64,000 bases of DNA, taken from NCBI RefSeq assembly GCF_027213715.1, contig NZ_JAPWGM010000001.1, positions 1 to 64,000 on the forward strand. Reading direction: 5' to 3'. Position 1 is the stretch's first letter. The number at the start of each line of letters is the position of its first letter. The stretch is from Pedobacter punctiformis. GTDB taxonomy: Bacteria > Bacteroidota > Bacteroidia > Sphingobacteriales > Sphingobacteriaceae. The notes below the pieces were generated by a model, which saw only the letters and a program-made list of their open reading frames with translations, was not told where the DNA came from and searched no databases. Made by a program: the position numbers and the translations under genes. Shown here piece after piece: positions 8,215-16,826 of this stretch.

Positions 8215-9906
8215 TTACGAATTTAGGGCTTTAGGATGATAAAACAATAAACCGGCAATACAAAAAAAGACAACACCAAAAGCCCCGATAATATTGAGCC
8301 AGAGAAAAGAAACTATATCAAATTTATAAACGGCTATTACGCTTACCTCCGCTAATATTGCAGCAAAAAATACCAAAGAGCCATTGATTTTTTTGAAATA
8401 AAAGGCAACCAGAAAAATACCCAATATAGGTCCGTAAAAAAGTGACCCCAGTACGTTTACGGCCTCTATTAAGGAACCCATTTGAGTTGCAAACATGGCC
8501 ACAGCTATCGAAAATAATCCCCAGGCCAGGGTATGCAATCTGCTGTAAGCCAACTCCTCTTCATCATTGGGCTTCTTTTTACTAAAAATTAAATGTACAT
8601 CTTTTAATGAGGAGGAAGCCAGAGAGTTTAGCGCAGCAGAAATAGAACCCCAAGAAGCCAAAAATATTACAGCAAATAATAAACCGATCATACCAACCGG
8701 CAAAGTGCTTTTTACAAAATATAGAAAAATGTAATTGGTATCTGTCCGTTCAGCATTATAATTGGTTTTATTAATGGCCTCCTCAACTCTGCTGTGTAAG
8801 TCTTTAATTTGCTTTTGGGTTGTTTTAAATTCGGCTATTGAAGTATTTAAATGTGCCGACGCCGTTTTACGTTCGGCTAATATTTGTTTCGATTGCAGTC
8901 CGAATTTCTGTTGCAAAAAATTATGTTCTTTTTCAAGACTGGTTGCGAGCTCAGGATTACTCGTTTTTAAATATTGATAAGAGTGTTCGTTAAAATAAAT
9001 TGGTGCTGGTTTTAATGCAAAGAACGCAAAAAGTAAAGCGCCGATTAAAAGTATTGCAAACTGCATCGGGATTTTAACCAATCCGTTCAGCAATAAACCC
9101 ATCCTGCCAGTGCTGGTATCTTTTGCACTGATGTAGCGCCCTACCTGACTTTGATCGGTTCCAAAGTAAGAAAGCGCAAGAAAAAAACCTCCAAAAATGC
9201 CACTCCAGATGTTGTATTTGTCTTTCCAGTCAAACTCTGTGGTAATGACATTTAATTTGTCCGATTTTCCGGCCAGGTAAAGTGCATCACTAAAACTTGC
9301 CCCATTTGGCATATTTTGCACCAATAAATAAGCTGCAAAAGCCATAGTTCCTAAAATAATCAGAAACTGCAGTTTTTGGGTATGTGCAACAGCCTTTGCT
9401 CCTCCAATATAGGTATAGATCAATAAAATTCCACCTGTTAAAATATTGGTTAAATAAATGTTCCAGTTTAAAACACTGGATAAAATAATACTGGGTGCAT
9501 AGATGCTGATTCCGGTTGATAGACCTCTTGAAAGCAGAAACAACAGAGAAGTAAGCACACGGGTTTTGCGGTCAAAACGTTGTTCCAGATATTCATATGC
9601 AGTATAAACATTCAACCGTTGAAAGATGGGGATGAACGTAATTGAAATGACAATCATCGCCAGTGGCAGGCCAAAATAGTATTGTACAAAGCGCATTCCA
9701 TCGGTGTAAGCCTGCCCCGGTGCTGAAAGGAAGGTAATGGCACTGGCCTGTGTGGCCATAATCCCAAGCAATACAATATACCAGGGCATTTTATTATCTG
9801 CCTTAAGGTAAGATTCATTGCTTTTCTGACCACGGCCAATAAAGATGCCATAAACCACCACAGCAAACAAAGTAAAAACAAGAACAATCCAGTCTATATT
9901 GCTCAT
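8215..9906 (-). CDS. Sodium:solute symporter, SSS family (563 aa)
   Basis: A multi-spanning inner-membrane transporter of the solute:sodium symporter family (TC 2.A.21). It shows the N-terminal SSS signature region (LLGIMATQASAITFLSAPG), the YEYLEQRFD segment after TM3, and the YTYIGGAKAV helix. I place the start at the ATG at 9906, whose first bases overlap the stop of the upstream 34-residue peptide (ATGA); a TTG two codons earlier is less likely. Between about residues 302 and 398 there is a long hydrophilic, coiled-coil-like loop (SLEKEHNFLQQKF, KTTQKQIKDLHSRVEEA) not expected in compact SSS proteins. The substrate cannot be read from sequence. Translational coupling to a PIG-L deacetylase gene suggests uptake of a product of that enzyme, such as an amino sugar or its conjugate. 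Confidence 0.9.
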   Translation of the reverse strand: MSNIDWIVLVFTLFAVVVYGIFIGRGQKSNESYLKADNKMPWYIVLLGIMATQASAITFLSAPGQAYTDGMRFVQYYFGLPLAMIVISITFIPIFQRLNVYTAYEYLEQRFDRKTRVLTSLLFLLSRGLSTGISIYAPSIILSSVLNWNIYLTNILTGGILLIYTYIGGAKAVAHTQKLQFLIILGTMAFAAYLLVQNMPNGASFSDALYLAGKSDKLNVITTEFDWKDKYNIWSGIFGGFFLALSYFGTDQSQVGRYISAKDTSTGRMGLLLNGLVKIPMQFAILLIGALLFAFFALKPAPIYFNEHSYQYLKTSNPELATSLEKEHNFLQQKFGLQSKQILAERKTASAHLNTSIAEFKTTQKQIKDLHSRVEEAINKTNYNAERTDTNYIFLYFVKSTLPVGMIGLLFAVIFLASWGSISAALNSLASSSLKDVHLIFSKKKPNDEEELAYSRLHTLAWGLFSIAVAMFATQMGSLIEAVNVLGSLFYGPILGIFLVAFYFKKINGSLVFFAAILAEVSVIAVYKFDIVSFLWLNIIGAFGVVFFCIAGLLFYHPKALNS

Positions 9907-10007
9907 GCCCAATATTTAGTAAAAAGGTAATAGAATATAATCTGTGCAATTAATGCCAAAGCAAGTAAAATATACCAGGTGTTCCAATTTCTCAGTATAT
10001 TTTTCAT
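9903..10007 (-). CDS. 34-residue single-pass membrane peptide coupled to the symporter
   Basis: A small frame reads MKNILRNWNTWYILLALALI followed by AQIIFYYLFTKYWA. A basic N-terminus with tryptophans leads into about 20 hydrophobic residues and a short polar tail, the pattern of a type II single-pass membrane peptide. Its ATG lies one base after the stop of the PIG-L gene, and its TGA overlaps the ATG of the symporter (ATGA at 9903-9906). This exact packing between two real genes argues that it is translated. Possible roles are an accessory subunit or folding helper of the transporter, by analogy with small partners of other SSS transporters; this is inference. It is too short for routine gene calling and is easily missed. 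Confidence 0.7.
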   Translation of the reverse strand: MKNILRNWNTWYILLALALIAQIIFYYLFTKYWA

Positions 10008-10008
10008 C

Positions 10009-12480
10009 TTATTTGCCTGCTGATAAAAAGTTAAAAAATAAACGGGCAGCACCTACATTTCCGGCGGGCAGCTGTCTGAAAAATGCAAGCGGAGTATAAA
10101 TAAAGTTACCCTTTCCATATTTTGCATATAGCGTAGATCCCTGCAAAGGTTCCTCTCCAGTATCGTGCATTTCAAATAAAACTTCGTACTGTTTATCCCA
10201 ACGATCAGGAAAATAAGCTCCACGCTCCTGTACCCAGTTCTTAAAATCCGCTTCTGTAATTTTATTCGGGTAATTTAACAAACGATGCCCGGGATTTAAG
10301 AACTTAACCTCCGCATTTTCTTCGGTTACTCTTTTATTACTTAAGGAGAACGGATATACCCCAAAATCTTCAGTAGCCATATCCTGCTGGGTATTGTATT
10401 GCATCACCAGCGTACCTCCGTTTTTAACATAGTTTTTTAATTGAGGCAGCCAGCTTACGATTTGCTTTTCGGCATTAATAACCCTTACACCAGTTACAAT
10501 GGCATCATATGAAGCTAATTTCGTGGCATCAAAAATATCTGCAGCTTTCAGCACGTCAACCTGCAAACCCGATTGCCTTAAAAAAGTTGGAATAAAATCA
10601 CCTGCTCCTTCAATATATCCAATTTTTTTGGCAGTAACCTGAATATCACCTTTCAGAACCAATGTGCTTGCTGGTGTAAAATATTGCAGCGATGGCAGGT
10701 GTGGGTATTGAATAAGCTGTTGGTTTTTTTCGAACACGGTATTACCTGAGGTATAACTGGCTTCAAGTTTAAACTGGTTGGTATTTAACTTATTCAGATC
10801 AGCTTTTTTAAGCGTAAAACTTAAGGTTTGATCTTTTCCGTTTAAAGTAATGCCTGAAAGCGTAGTCAACACCTGATTGCCTGATTTTAGAACCACCTTG
10901 CCATCTTTAAATTCGCGGTTGGTGTTGATCTTAAAATTCAGATCGAGAACTAAATCATTGTCAACTTTCACCAGATAAACCGACTGGTTAAATTTTAACT
11001 CCAAAGCCGGAACAATGCGCAAAGGCTCTACAACATCACCCTTAACCGGATCTAATTTTTTATAAGATAAAGGGAGTTGAACTTTAAACCGCTCTGCCCC
11101 TATCTTTAAAGTCAACCATACATTTAAAGGTGATTCTGTTTCGGGCAAACCGATTAAAGTGTCGTTGGTAACACTAAAAGTTGCAGCATTTTTTGCAGGT
11201 TTTGCCAGCCAGTAAGGCTCTGTTAAAGCCGCATCAACAGGAATTTGAATTTTGTGATTTAATGTAATCAAAGAATCGTTAGATAAAACTCTGTTTAATT
11301 TTTCATTATCCTTTAACCAGCCAATTTCTTCAATTGATACGGGCGTTTTTGATCTGGCGATCAGGTTAAGTCTAAAGTTATACTGATCTCCGGCTACAGC
11401 GGTTGGTGTATTAGTCACTACCTCACCCATAAATCCGGTACAATGTAAAATCAACTGATCCAGTGCCTGCAATTTATCTGTGAGTAAGTATTTATCTTTA
11501 ATAATGCTGATTTTTTTACGCAGTGCAATTAAATCCGTAAGAATTAAATCCGGGTCTTTAAAATTAAATTTTTCAATAATCCGGCTAATTGCATCATCTA
11601 TTTCTTTATAACCTGCAGTAGTAAAAGTTTTATTTAATCCGTCAAACATGGTTGATTTAGCCTGATCTCCGGCTACGGGCGTAAAATATTCTGTGCGTAT
11701 GCCCGCAACAGACTGTGTACCAGCACCCTGACTTTTATGAAGGCTTCTGCTGATTCCGGCAAGTTCACCATAGCCCATTCCAAGTTGTGGATCATATTGG
11801 CCTGCGGTAATTTTAAGCTGATTTTCTGATGTAGTATTTACACTCCCAAATCTAAAAGTATTCCACAACAAGCGCTTAGGTTGCCAAACACTTACATATT
11901 TTAACTGATTAGGGAATTGCTTCGGATCGGCAGCTGCCGCAAAAGCTTTCTCTGCAACAACAGCCGAAGCTGCATGCTGCCCATGACCTGCAGCCGCAGT
12001 TGGCGGAAAGCGGCAGATAATTACATCAGGTCTGAATTTACGGATTACCCAAACCACATCTGCTGTCAAACTATCGACATCCCATTGTTTAAATGTATCG
12101 TCTGTATTTTTAGAAAAACCAAAATCTATCGCCCGGGTAAAAAACTGCTGAGCGCCATCTAATTTCCTCGCCTCTAAAAGTTCGTGTGTTCTGATTAAAC
12201 CCAATGCAGCTCCTTGCTCTGTACCTAAAAGGTTTTGTCCCCCATCGCCTCTGGTTAGAGATAAATAAGCAGTTTCTACATTTTGTTCGTTAACTAACCA
12301 TGACAATAAACCAGTGTTTTCATCATCAGGGTGTGCCGCCAGATACAACACTTTGGGTAAGTGTTTCAGTGTTTTAAGTTCTCTGTAAATATCTGATGAT
12401 TTTGCCGGACGAACTTGTTGCGCCTGGCAAAATACCACATTCAAAAGCAAAAATGCTATTGCAATCAGGTTTCTAAACAT
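10009..12480 (-). CDS. PIG-L/LmbE family deacetylase, exported, multidomain (823 aa)
   Basis: The signal peptide follows MFRNLIAIAFLLLN and ends near FCQAQ. The ATG at 12480 is preferred over a GTG six codons upstream, because the hydrophobic segment then sits at the usual distance from the start. Numbered from the GTG, the zinc-binding LmbE motif AAHPDDE is at residues 55-61 and the second metal motif HGQH at 172-175, both intact, so N-deacetylation of an N-acetyl-sugar-type substrate is expected. The middle is beta-sandwich-like. The C-terminal third (LASYDAIVTGVRVIN, LKNYVKNGGTLVMQYNT) resembles a class I glutamine-amidotransferase or ThuA-like fold without an obvious catalytic cysteine. 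It is the first gene of a three-gene unit with the membrane peptide and SSS symporter. The substrate is unknown. Confidence 0.88.
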   Translation of the reverse strand: MFRNLIAIAFLLLNVVFCQAQQVRPAKSSDIYRELKTLKHLPKVLYLAAHPDDENTGLLSWLVNEQNVETAYLSLTRGDGGQNLLGTEQGAALGLIRTHELLEARKLDGAQQFFTRAIDFGFSKNTDDTFKQWDVDSLTADVVWVIRKFRPDVIICRFPPTAAAGHGQHAASAVVAEKAFAAAADPKQFPNQLKYVSVWQPKRLLWNTFRFGSVNTTSENQLKITAGQYDPQLGMGYGELAGISRSLHKSQGAGTQSVAGIRTEYFTPVAGDQAKSTMFDGLNKTFTTAGYKEIDDAISRIIEKFNFKDPDLILTDLIALRKKISIIKDKYLLTDKLQALDQLILHCTGFMGEVVTNTPTAVAGDQYNFRLNLIARSKTPVSIEEIGWLKDNEKLNRVLSNDSLITLNHKIQIPVDAALTEPYWLAKPAKNAATFSVTNDTLIGLPETESPLNVWLTLKIGAERFKVQLPLSYKKLDPVKGDVVEPLRIVPALELKFNQSVYLVKVDNDLVLDLNFKINTNREFKDGKVVLKSGNQVLTTLSGITLNGKDQTLSFTLKKADLNKLNTNQFKLEASYTSGNTVFEKNQQLIQYPHLPSLQYFTPASTLVLKGDIQVTAKKIGYIEGAGDFIPTFLRQSGLQVDVLKAADIFDATKLASYDAIVTGVRVINAEKQIVSWLPQLKNYVKNGGTLVMQYNTQQDMATEDFGVYPFSLSNKRVTEENAEVKFLNPGHRLLNYPNKITEADFKNWVQERGAYFPDRWDKQYEVLFEMHDTGEEPLQGSTLYAKYGKGNFIYTPLAFFRQLPAGNVGAARLFFNFLSAGK

Positions 12481-12498
12481 AAAATTTGTTTTGTGCAC

Positions 12499-13215
12499 TC
12501 AAATATGCTCAATTTGCTTCTATTCTGTGTCTTTCGAAACGAAAAAAGTACAAATTCTGTCTGGCAAGATAATCTTATCTATCTGCTCGCCGCAGAGGCC
12601 TTTTTCTTTTGGCAACAAAAGAAACAAAATTGTTGGCTGAATTTTTTTGTATTAAGGTTATTGCTAAGGCCTAGCTTTTTACATCCCCCAAATTTATTGG
12701 GCCGATTAGAAGTTGAACGAAGAAGCAGTACTTTGGCCTTATTGAGTGCAGATACAAGGTGCAGAATAATATATTTTGTTAAATTGCTTATCGGCTTTCG
12801 CCGAACAATCTTTAATTCCATGATGTACTGAGCGATTTAGTCTCCGGCATGGCAGGATTTTGATGGATCGCACATTAGAATTCTTGCAGGATTTTTCATA
12901 TTACAAAAAACCAAGGAAATATGCAGCGGGCGCAGGAATTGTGAGCAGGTCTAAGCCTCATATTACCGCCATTAGAATTCTGATGTTGCTATTCAAGAAA
13001 GCATGCAAGCCTTGACTTTTGGGTACCTTTTTGTTAAGAAAAAGGTACGAAGCCTGTCTGGCAAAGACAATTCTACTTATCCGATGGTTATAGGGCTTCT
13101 TGCTATAGCAACAAAGAAACACTGCTTCGGCTCCACAAACTAGTTATGCAACATACCAAAGAAGCAGATCAAAATCATTTATTTTATTCTTAATATTGCC
13201 TCATAAATAAAACCT
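12499..13215. repeat. Gene-free 0.7-kb patch with degenerate repeated segments
   Basis: There is no credible gene. Two segments in direct orientation resemble each other: about 12558-12630 and about 13054-13120. Both begin CTGTCTGGCAA, continue to a CTTATC-like stretch and reach a GGCAACAAAAGAAAC or AGCAACAAAGAAAC end. A short ATTAGAATTCT motif also occurs twice, near 12873 and 12970. Perfect hairpins are present: GTACCTTTTT/AAAAAGGTAC at 13023-13048, and a TTTCTTTTG/CAAAAGAAA stem near 12605-12627. This looks like remnants of an interspersed genomic repeat or a decayed non-autonomous element. The patch also contains the promoter of the regulator gene starting at 13216. Confidence 0.55.
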
Positions 13216-14553
13216 ATGAACGGAATTGTGCTCATCATTGATGATGAAAAGAAGATTTGCAGTTTACTTTCCAGAATTATTGAACTTGAAGGTTTTAAAA
13301 CTTTACAAGCCAGTACTGGCAAAGAGGGTATCAGGATTCTCAAAAATAACGACATTAGTATTGTAATCAGCGATGTAAAATTGCCTGATGTTAACGGAGT
13401 GGCTTTGGTAAAGGATATTAAAGCCTTAAAACCTTATGTAGAAATTATTAATTTAACCGCTTATGGAACCATAGCTGATGGTGTATTGGCCATTAAAAAC
13501 GGAGCCTTCGATTATCTTGTAAAAGGCGATGATAATGATAAAATTATTCCGTTGCTATACAAAGCTATGGATAAATCTAATCTGCAGCGCCGTGTAGCCG
13601 ATCTTGAAAATAAAATTATAAGGAAACACAATTTTAACACCATTATAGGTCAGTCTAAGGCTTTAAAAGAAGCAATAGAATTAGCCAAAAAAGTAAGTCA
13701 AACCGATACTACTGTTTTATTATTAGGCGAAACAGGAACAGGAAAGGAAGTTTTTGCACAATCTATTCACTATGAAAGTCCACGGGCACTTAATCCTTTT
13801 ATAGCCTTAAACTGTAGCGGTTTTAGTCCTGATTTACTGGAAAGTGAATTATTTGGCTATAAAGCAGGTGCCTTTACTGGTGCCAATAAGGATAAAAAAG
13901 GATTACTGGAAGAAGCCAACGGCGGTACGTTATTTCTTGATGAAATTGGAGAAATGAATCTCGATTTACAGGCCAAACTATTAAGGGTTTTAGAAAATCA
14001 AAGTTTTATTAAAATTGGAGATACACACACCCAACAGGTAAATGTCCGCATTTTAGCGGCTACAAATAAAGATTTAAAAGCAGATGCTAATTCAGGCAAA
14101 TTCCGTTCTGATTTATATTACAGACTCTCTGTTTTTAGCATCCTATTGCCATCACTAAATGAGCGAAAAGGAGATATTCCGGCAATCGCTAAATATTATT
14201 TAAAGGAATTTTCGGACAAGGTTAATAAAATGGAGCCTAAAATGGATGATAAAATCCTTGCCTTGCTAAGTAATCACAATTGGAAGGGTAACATTCGCGA
14301 ATTAAAAAACGTAATCGAGCGTTTAGTAATTTTATCTGATGGTGATGTTTTAAATACTTCTGCCCTGCCTCCGGAGTTTTTTGAGTTTGCTCCATTGGAG
14401 AACAACTACGATTTACAGCAAATCGAAAAACAACACATCCAAAAAGTACTTGTTCATACCAAAGGTAATAAAACGGAAGCTTCACGATTGCTCGGCATTG
14501 GCCTAACAACCCTTTATCGTAAAATTGAGGAGTATCAGATCCGGGAACTGTAA
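13216..14553 (+). CDS. Sigma-54-dependent response regulator of the Kdp locus (445 aa)
   Basis: An NtrC-family activator. The receiver domain spans residues 1-120, with the acidic pair at 9-10, phospho-acceptor D53 (VISDVKLP) and K103. The AAA+ domain has Walker A GETGTGKE at 171-178, the sigma-54 contact loop GAFTGA at 218-223 and Walker [12 protein letters not shown] Fis-type helix-turn-helix lies at the C-terminus ([20 protein letters not shown]). All key residues are present, so it should be a phosphorylation-controlled ATPase that opens sigma-54 promoters. It stands directly upstream of kdpFABC and replaces the OmpR-type KdpE of enterobacteria. A sigma-54-like promoter sequence lies before the first kdp peptide. 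Its kinase is probably the one at 22040-23791. Confidence 0.93.
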   Translation: MNGIVLIIDDEKKICSLLSRIIELEGFKTLQASTGKEGIRILKNNDISIVISDVKLPDVNGVALVKDIKALKPYVEIINLTAYGTIADGVLAIKNGAFDYLVKGDDNDKIIPLLYKAMDKSNLQRRVADLENKIIRKHNFNTIIGQSKALKEAIELAKKVSQTDTTVLLLGETGTGKEVFAQSIHYESPRALNPFIALNCSGFSPDLLESELFGYKAGAFTGANKDKKGLLEEANGGTLFLDEIGEMNLDLQAKLLRVLENQSFIKIGDTHTQQVNVRILAATNKDLKADANSGKFRSDLYYRLSVFSILLPSLNERKGDIPAIAKYYLKEFSDKVNKMEPKMDDKILALLSNHNWKGNIRELKNVIERLVILSDGDVLNTSALPPEFFEFAPLENNYDLQQIEKQHIQKVLVHTKGNKTEASRLLGIGLTTLYRKIEEYQIREL

Positions 14554-14704
14554 AAATCAATTTTAAATGGTTATTCAGGGAATTATCCTTATCATCTGAA
14601 AAAACCTTAATAAACCAAAATACCTGCTTTATTCCACCCCTGCAAGGGCGAAAAAGCATTCTCTTTTAAAAACCCGTTGGAATTAATACTCCTTTCCGTT
14701 ATGA

Positions 14705-14736
14705 TAAAAACCCTTCCAAAATGGAAGGGTTTTTTT
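14705..14736 (+). terminator. Rho-independent terminator after the sigma-54 regulator
   Basis: AACCCTTCC (14709-14717) and GGAAGGGTT (14723-14731) form a perfect 9-base stem with a 5-base loop, followed by a run of T. It separates the regulator gene from the kdp genes, which must therefore have their own promoter. Confidence 0.88.
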
Positions 14737-14814
14737 ATGCTTATTTTTTTTCGGTTCAACCAAAAACAAATCAAAACATTAAAAACCAATCACTTATCAA
14801 AAAACCCATCGTAT

Positions 14815-14830
14815 TGGTACAACAGTTGGC
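14815..14830 (+). promoter_or_regulatory. Candidate sigma-54 (-24/-12) promoter of the kdp operon
   Basis: TGGTAC at 14815-14820 matches the -24 element (TGGCAC), and TTGGC at 14826-14830 is close to the -12 element (TTGC). The GG of the -24 box and the TTG of the -12 box are correctly spaced; the usual GC is shifted by one base. It lies 28 bases before the first start codon, after the terminator of the sigma-54 activator gene. Motif plus context make it a reasonable inference. Confidence 0.5.
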
Positions 14831-14857
14831 AACTGGCTCATAAATATCATTAAGATT

Positions 14858-14938
14858 ATGACAATTATTTCATCTCTAACCCTGCTTGCCCTATGCTGGG
14901 CAGCTTACAAAACAATCGACTGGTTCGAAAAAATCTAA
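14858..14938 (+). CDS. 26-residue membrane peptide preceding kdpF
   Basis: A short frame reads MTIISSLTLLALCWAAYKTI followed by DWFEKI. One hydrophobic segment with an acidic/basic tail gives it the same size and layout as KdpF, the next frame, which begins 4 bases after its stop. It is the first start codon after the candidate sigma-54 promoter. Possibly a second KdpF-like peptide or a leader peptide of the operon. The position and protein-like composition support it; I do not know a named family. Confidence 0.55.
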   Translation: MTIISSLTLLALCWAAYKTIDWFEKI

Positions 14939-14942
14939 AATT

Positions 14943-15020
14943 ATGGCCGCACTATTTATGATCGCAATCGCCGTATTTATCTACATGATTTACGTGCTGA
15001 TTAAACCCGAAAAATTTTAA
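14943..15020 (+). CDS. kdpF: Potassium-transporting ATPase subunit KdpF (25 aa)
   Basis: The peptide MAALFMIAIAVFIYMIYVLI with tail KPEKF is a single transmembrane helix ending in a basic/acidic tail that closely matches KdpF (usual length 25-30 residues, ending near a KPE(K/R)F motif). It lies 78 bases before kdpA in the same direction, the normal place. KdpF stabilises the KdpABC complex in the membrane. It is too short for routine gene callers. Confidence 0.88.
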   Translation: MAALFMIAIAVFIYMIYVLIKPEKF

Positions 15021-15098
15021 AAACAATTGTCCTGCAAAGCAAATTGAAGCCTATCCTTCAATAAACCAAAAGACAAGTACTTAGTAAAAACATTAAAA

Positions 15099-16817
15099 AT
15101 GAACACTGAATTAATTGGCATTATTGCCACGTTCCTGCTTACGCTACTTATTGCCATCCCGCTCGGTAAGTATCTGGCTAAAGTATTTGCCGGAGAAAAA
15201 GTATGGACAGATTTCCTGAAACCGCTTGAACGCGGAATATTTAAGCTGTCAGGTATTAATATTAAAGAACAAATGGACTGGAAGCAACAATTAAAAGCCC
15301 TGTTAACCATCAATATACTGTGGTTATTTTATGGCTTTTTCGTATTGATCTTTCAGGATAAGCTTCCGTTCAATCCTGATGCTAACCCCGGTATGAGCCC
15401 TGATTTGGCTTTTAATACCATTATCAGCTTTGTCGCCAATTGTAATCTTCAGCATTACTCAGGCGAAAGCGGCGTAAGTTATTTAACACAGCAATTTGTG
15501 CTGATGTTTCTTCAATTTGTAAGTGCCGCAACCGGTATTGCCGCAGCTGTAGTTTTGTTTAAAGCTTTCAGAGACAAAACGGCTACACAACTGGGTAATT
15601 TCTGGGAATACTTCGTAAAATCGATCACCCGCTTATTGCTGCCGCTATCTGTGGTGGTGGCCTTAATTTTAACTTTTAATGGTACACCTGCAAGTTATGA
15701 AGGCAAAGACCAGTTTATTTCGATGCAGGGTGATACCGTACATGTTTCGCGTGGACCCGCAGCGCAAATGATTGCCATAAAACATCTGGGCACGAATGGA
15801 GGTGGGTACTTTGGGGCAAACTCCTCACATCCATTCGAAAACCCAAGCTACCTAACCAATATGGTTGAAATGATGGCTCAAACCATCATTCCACTGGCTA
15901 TGGTTATTGCTTTTGGCTATTTTATACGCAGAAAAAAATTAGCCTGGATGATCTTTGGCGTAATGACAATTGGAATGTTTATGCTGATGATTCCAACATT
16001 AAGTTCAGAACTGGACGGAAACTCTGCATTGGCCAAAATGGGTATTTCACAAACTACCGGAGCAATGGAAGGGAAAGAAATGCGCATCGGCCCGGCTGCT
16101 ACCGCATACTGGAGCACTTTAACTACGGTAATTTCTACCGGTTCGGTTAATGGAATGCATGATAGTACCATGCCGCTAACCGGATTATGGCAATTATTGT
16201 CCATGATGATTAATGCTTTTTACGGTGGTTGTGGCGTTGGTTTATTAAATTATTTTATTTACCTGATTATTGCCGTATTTATTTCAGGGTTGATGGTAGG
16301 TCGTACGCCAGAGTTTTTGGGGCATAAAGTAGAAGCCCGCGAAATTAAAATCGCCGCTATTATTACTTTATTGAGCCCATTTTTAATCCTGGCCGGAACT
16401 GCTGTTGCAAGTTATATTTTCACCAATCACGGTGATGCAGCCTGGGCAGTACAACCTAAAAACTGGTTAAATAATCCCAATTTTCATGGTTTTTCCGAAA
16501 TGCTTTATGAAATGACTTCCTCAAATGCCAATAACGGTTCTGGTTTTGAAGGTTTGGGTGATAATAACATCTTCTGGAATCTATCTACAGGGATTGTAAT
16601 TTTCTTAGGCCGTTTCTTACCAATTATTGGCCCGGTTGCTATTGCTGGTTTATTGGCTAAAAAGAAATTCATACCAGAATCAGCCGGCACGTTAAAAACT
16701 GATACCCTAACTTTTAGCTTAATGACATTTGCCGTGATCATTGTGTTAAATGCGCTTTCATATTTCCCTGCTTTGGCCTTAGGCCCATTGGCAGAATATT
16801 TTACGATGCTTAAATAG
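15099..16817 (+). CDS. kdpA: Potassium-transporting ATPase subunit KdpA (572 aa)
   Basis: The potassium-binding, channel-like subunit of the KdpFABC P-type ATPase, an integral inner-membrane protein with about ten helices. The four selectivity-filter-like loops are visible: ANCNLQHYSG, GTNGGGYFGANSSHPFENP, STGSVNGMHDS and SSNANNGSGFEGL. The length matches the family (about 560). The N-terminus (IIATFLLTLLIAIPLGKYLAKVFAGE) is typical. kdpB follows after 9 bases. Expected to be expressed under potassium limitation or osmotic stress through the sigma-54 activator upstream. Confidence 0.97.
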   Translation: MNTELIGIIATFLLTLLIAIPLGKYLAKVFAGEKVWTDFLKPLERGIFKLSGINIKEQMDWKQQLKALLTINILWLFYGFFVLIFQDKLPFNPDANPGMSPDLAFNTIISFVANCNLQHYSGESGVSYLTQQFVLMFLQFVSAATGIAAAVVLFKAFRDKTATQLGNFWEYFVKSITRLLLPLSVVVALILTFNGTPASYEGKDQFISMQGDTVHVSRGPAAQMIAIKHLGTNGGGYFGANSSHPFENPSYLTNMVEMMAQTIIPLAMVIAFGYFIRRKKLAWMIFGVMTIGMFMLMIPTLSSELDGNSALAKMGISQTTGAMEGKEMRIGPAATAYWSTLTTVISTGSVNGMHDSTMPLTGLWQLLSMMINAFYGGCGVGLLNYFIYLIIAVFISGLMVGRTPEFLGHKVEAREIKIAAIITLLSPFLILAGTAVASYIFTNHGDAAWAVQPKNWLNNPNFHGFSEMLYEMTSSNANNGSGFEGLGDNNIFWNLSTGIVIFLGRFLPIIGPVAIAGLLAKKKFIPESAGTLKTDTLTFSLMTFAVIIVLNALSYFPALALGPLAEYFTMLK

Positions 16818-16826
16818 ATTAATAAA

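Noticed and set aside
12579..12821. An 80-codon minus-strand frame
   Set aside because: Lies entirely in the repeat-rich patch, has cysteine/serine-rich low-quality composition and no start context; read as repeat sequence, not a gene.
14237..14789. Two overlapping minus-strand frames behind the sigma-54 regulator
   Set aside because: They are antisense to the real regulator gene or span its terminator, and their composition is not protein-like.
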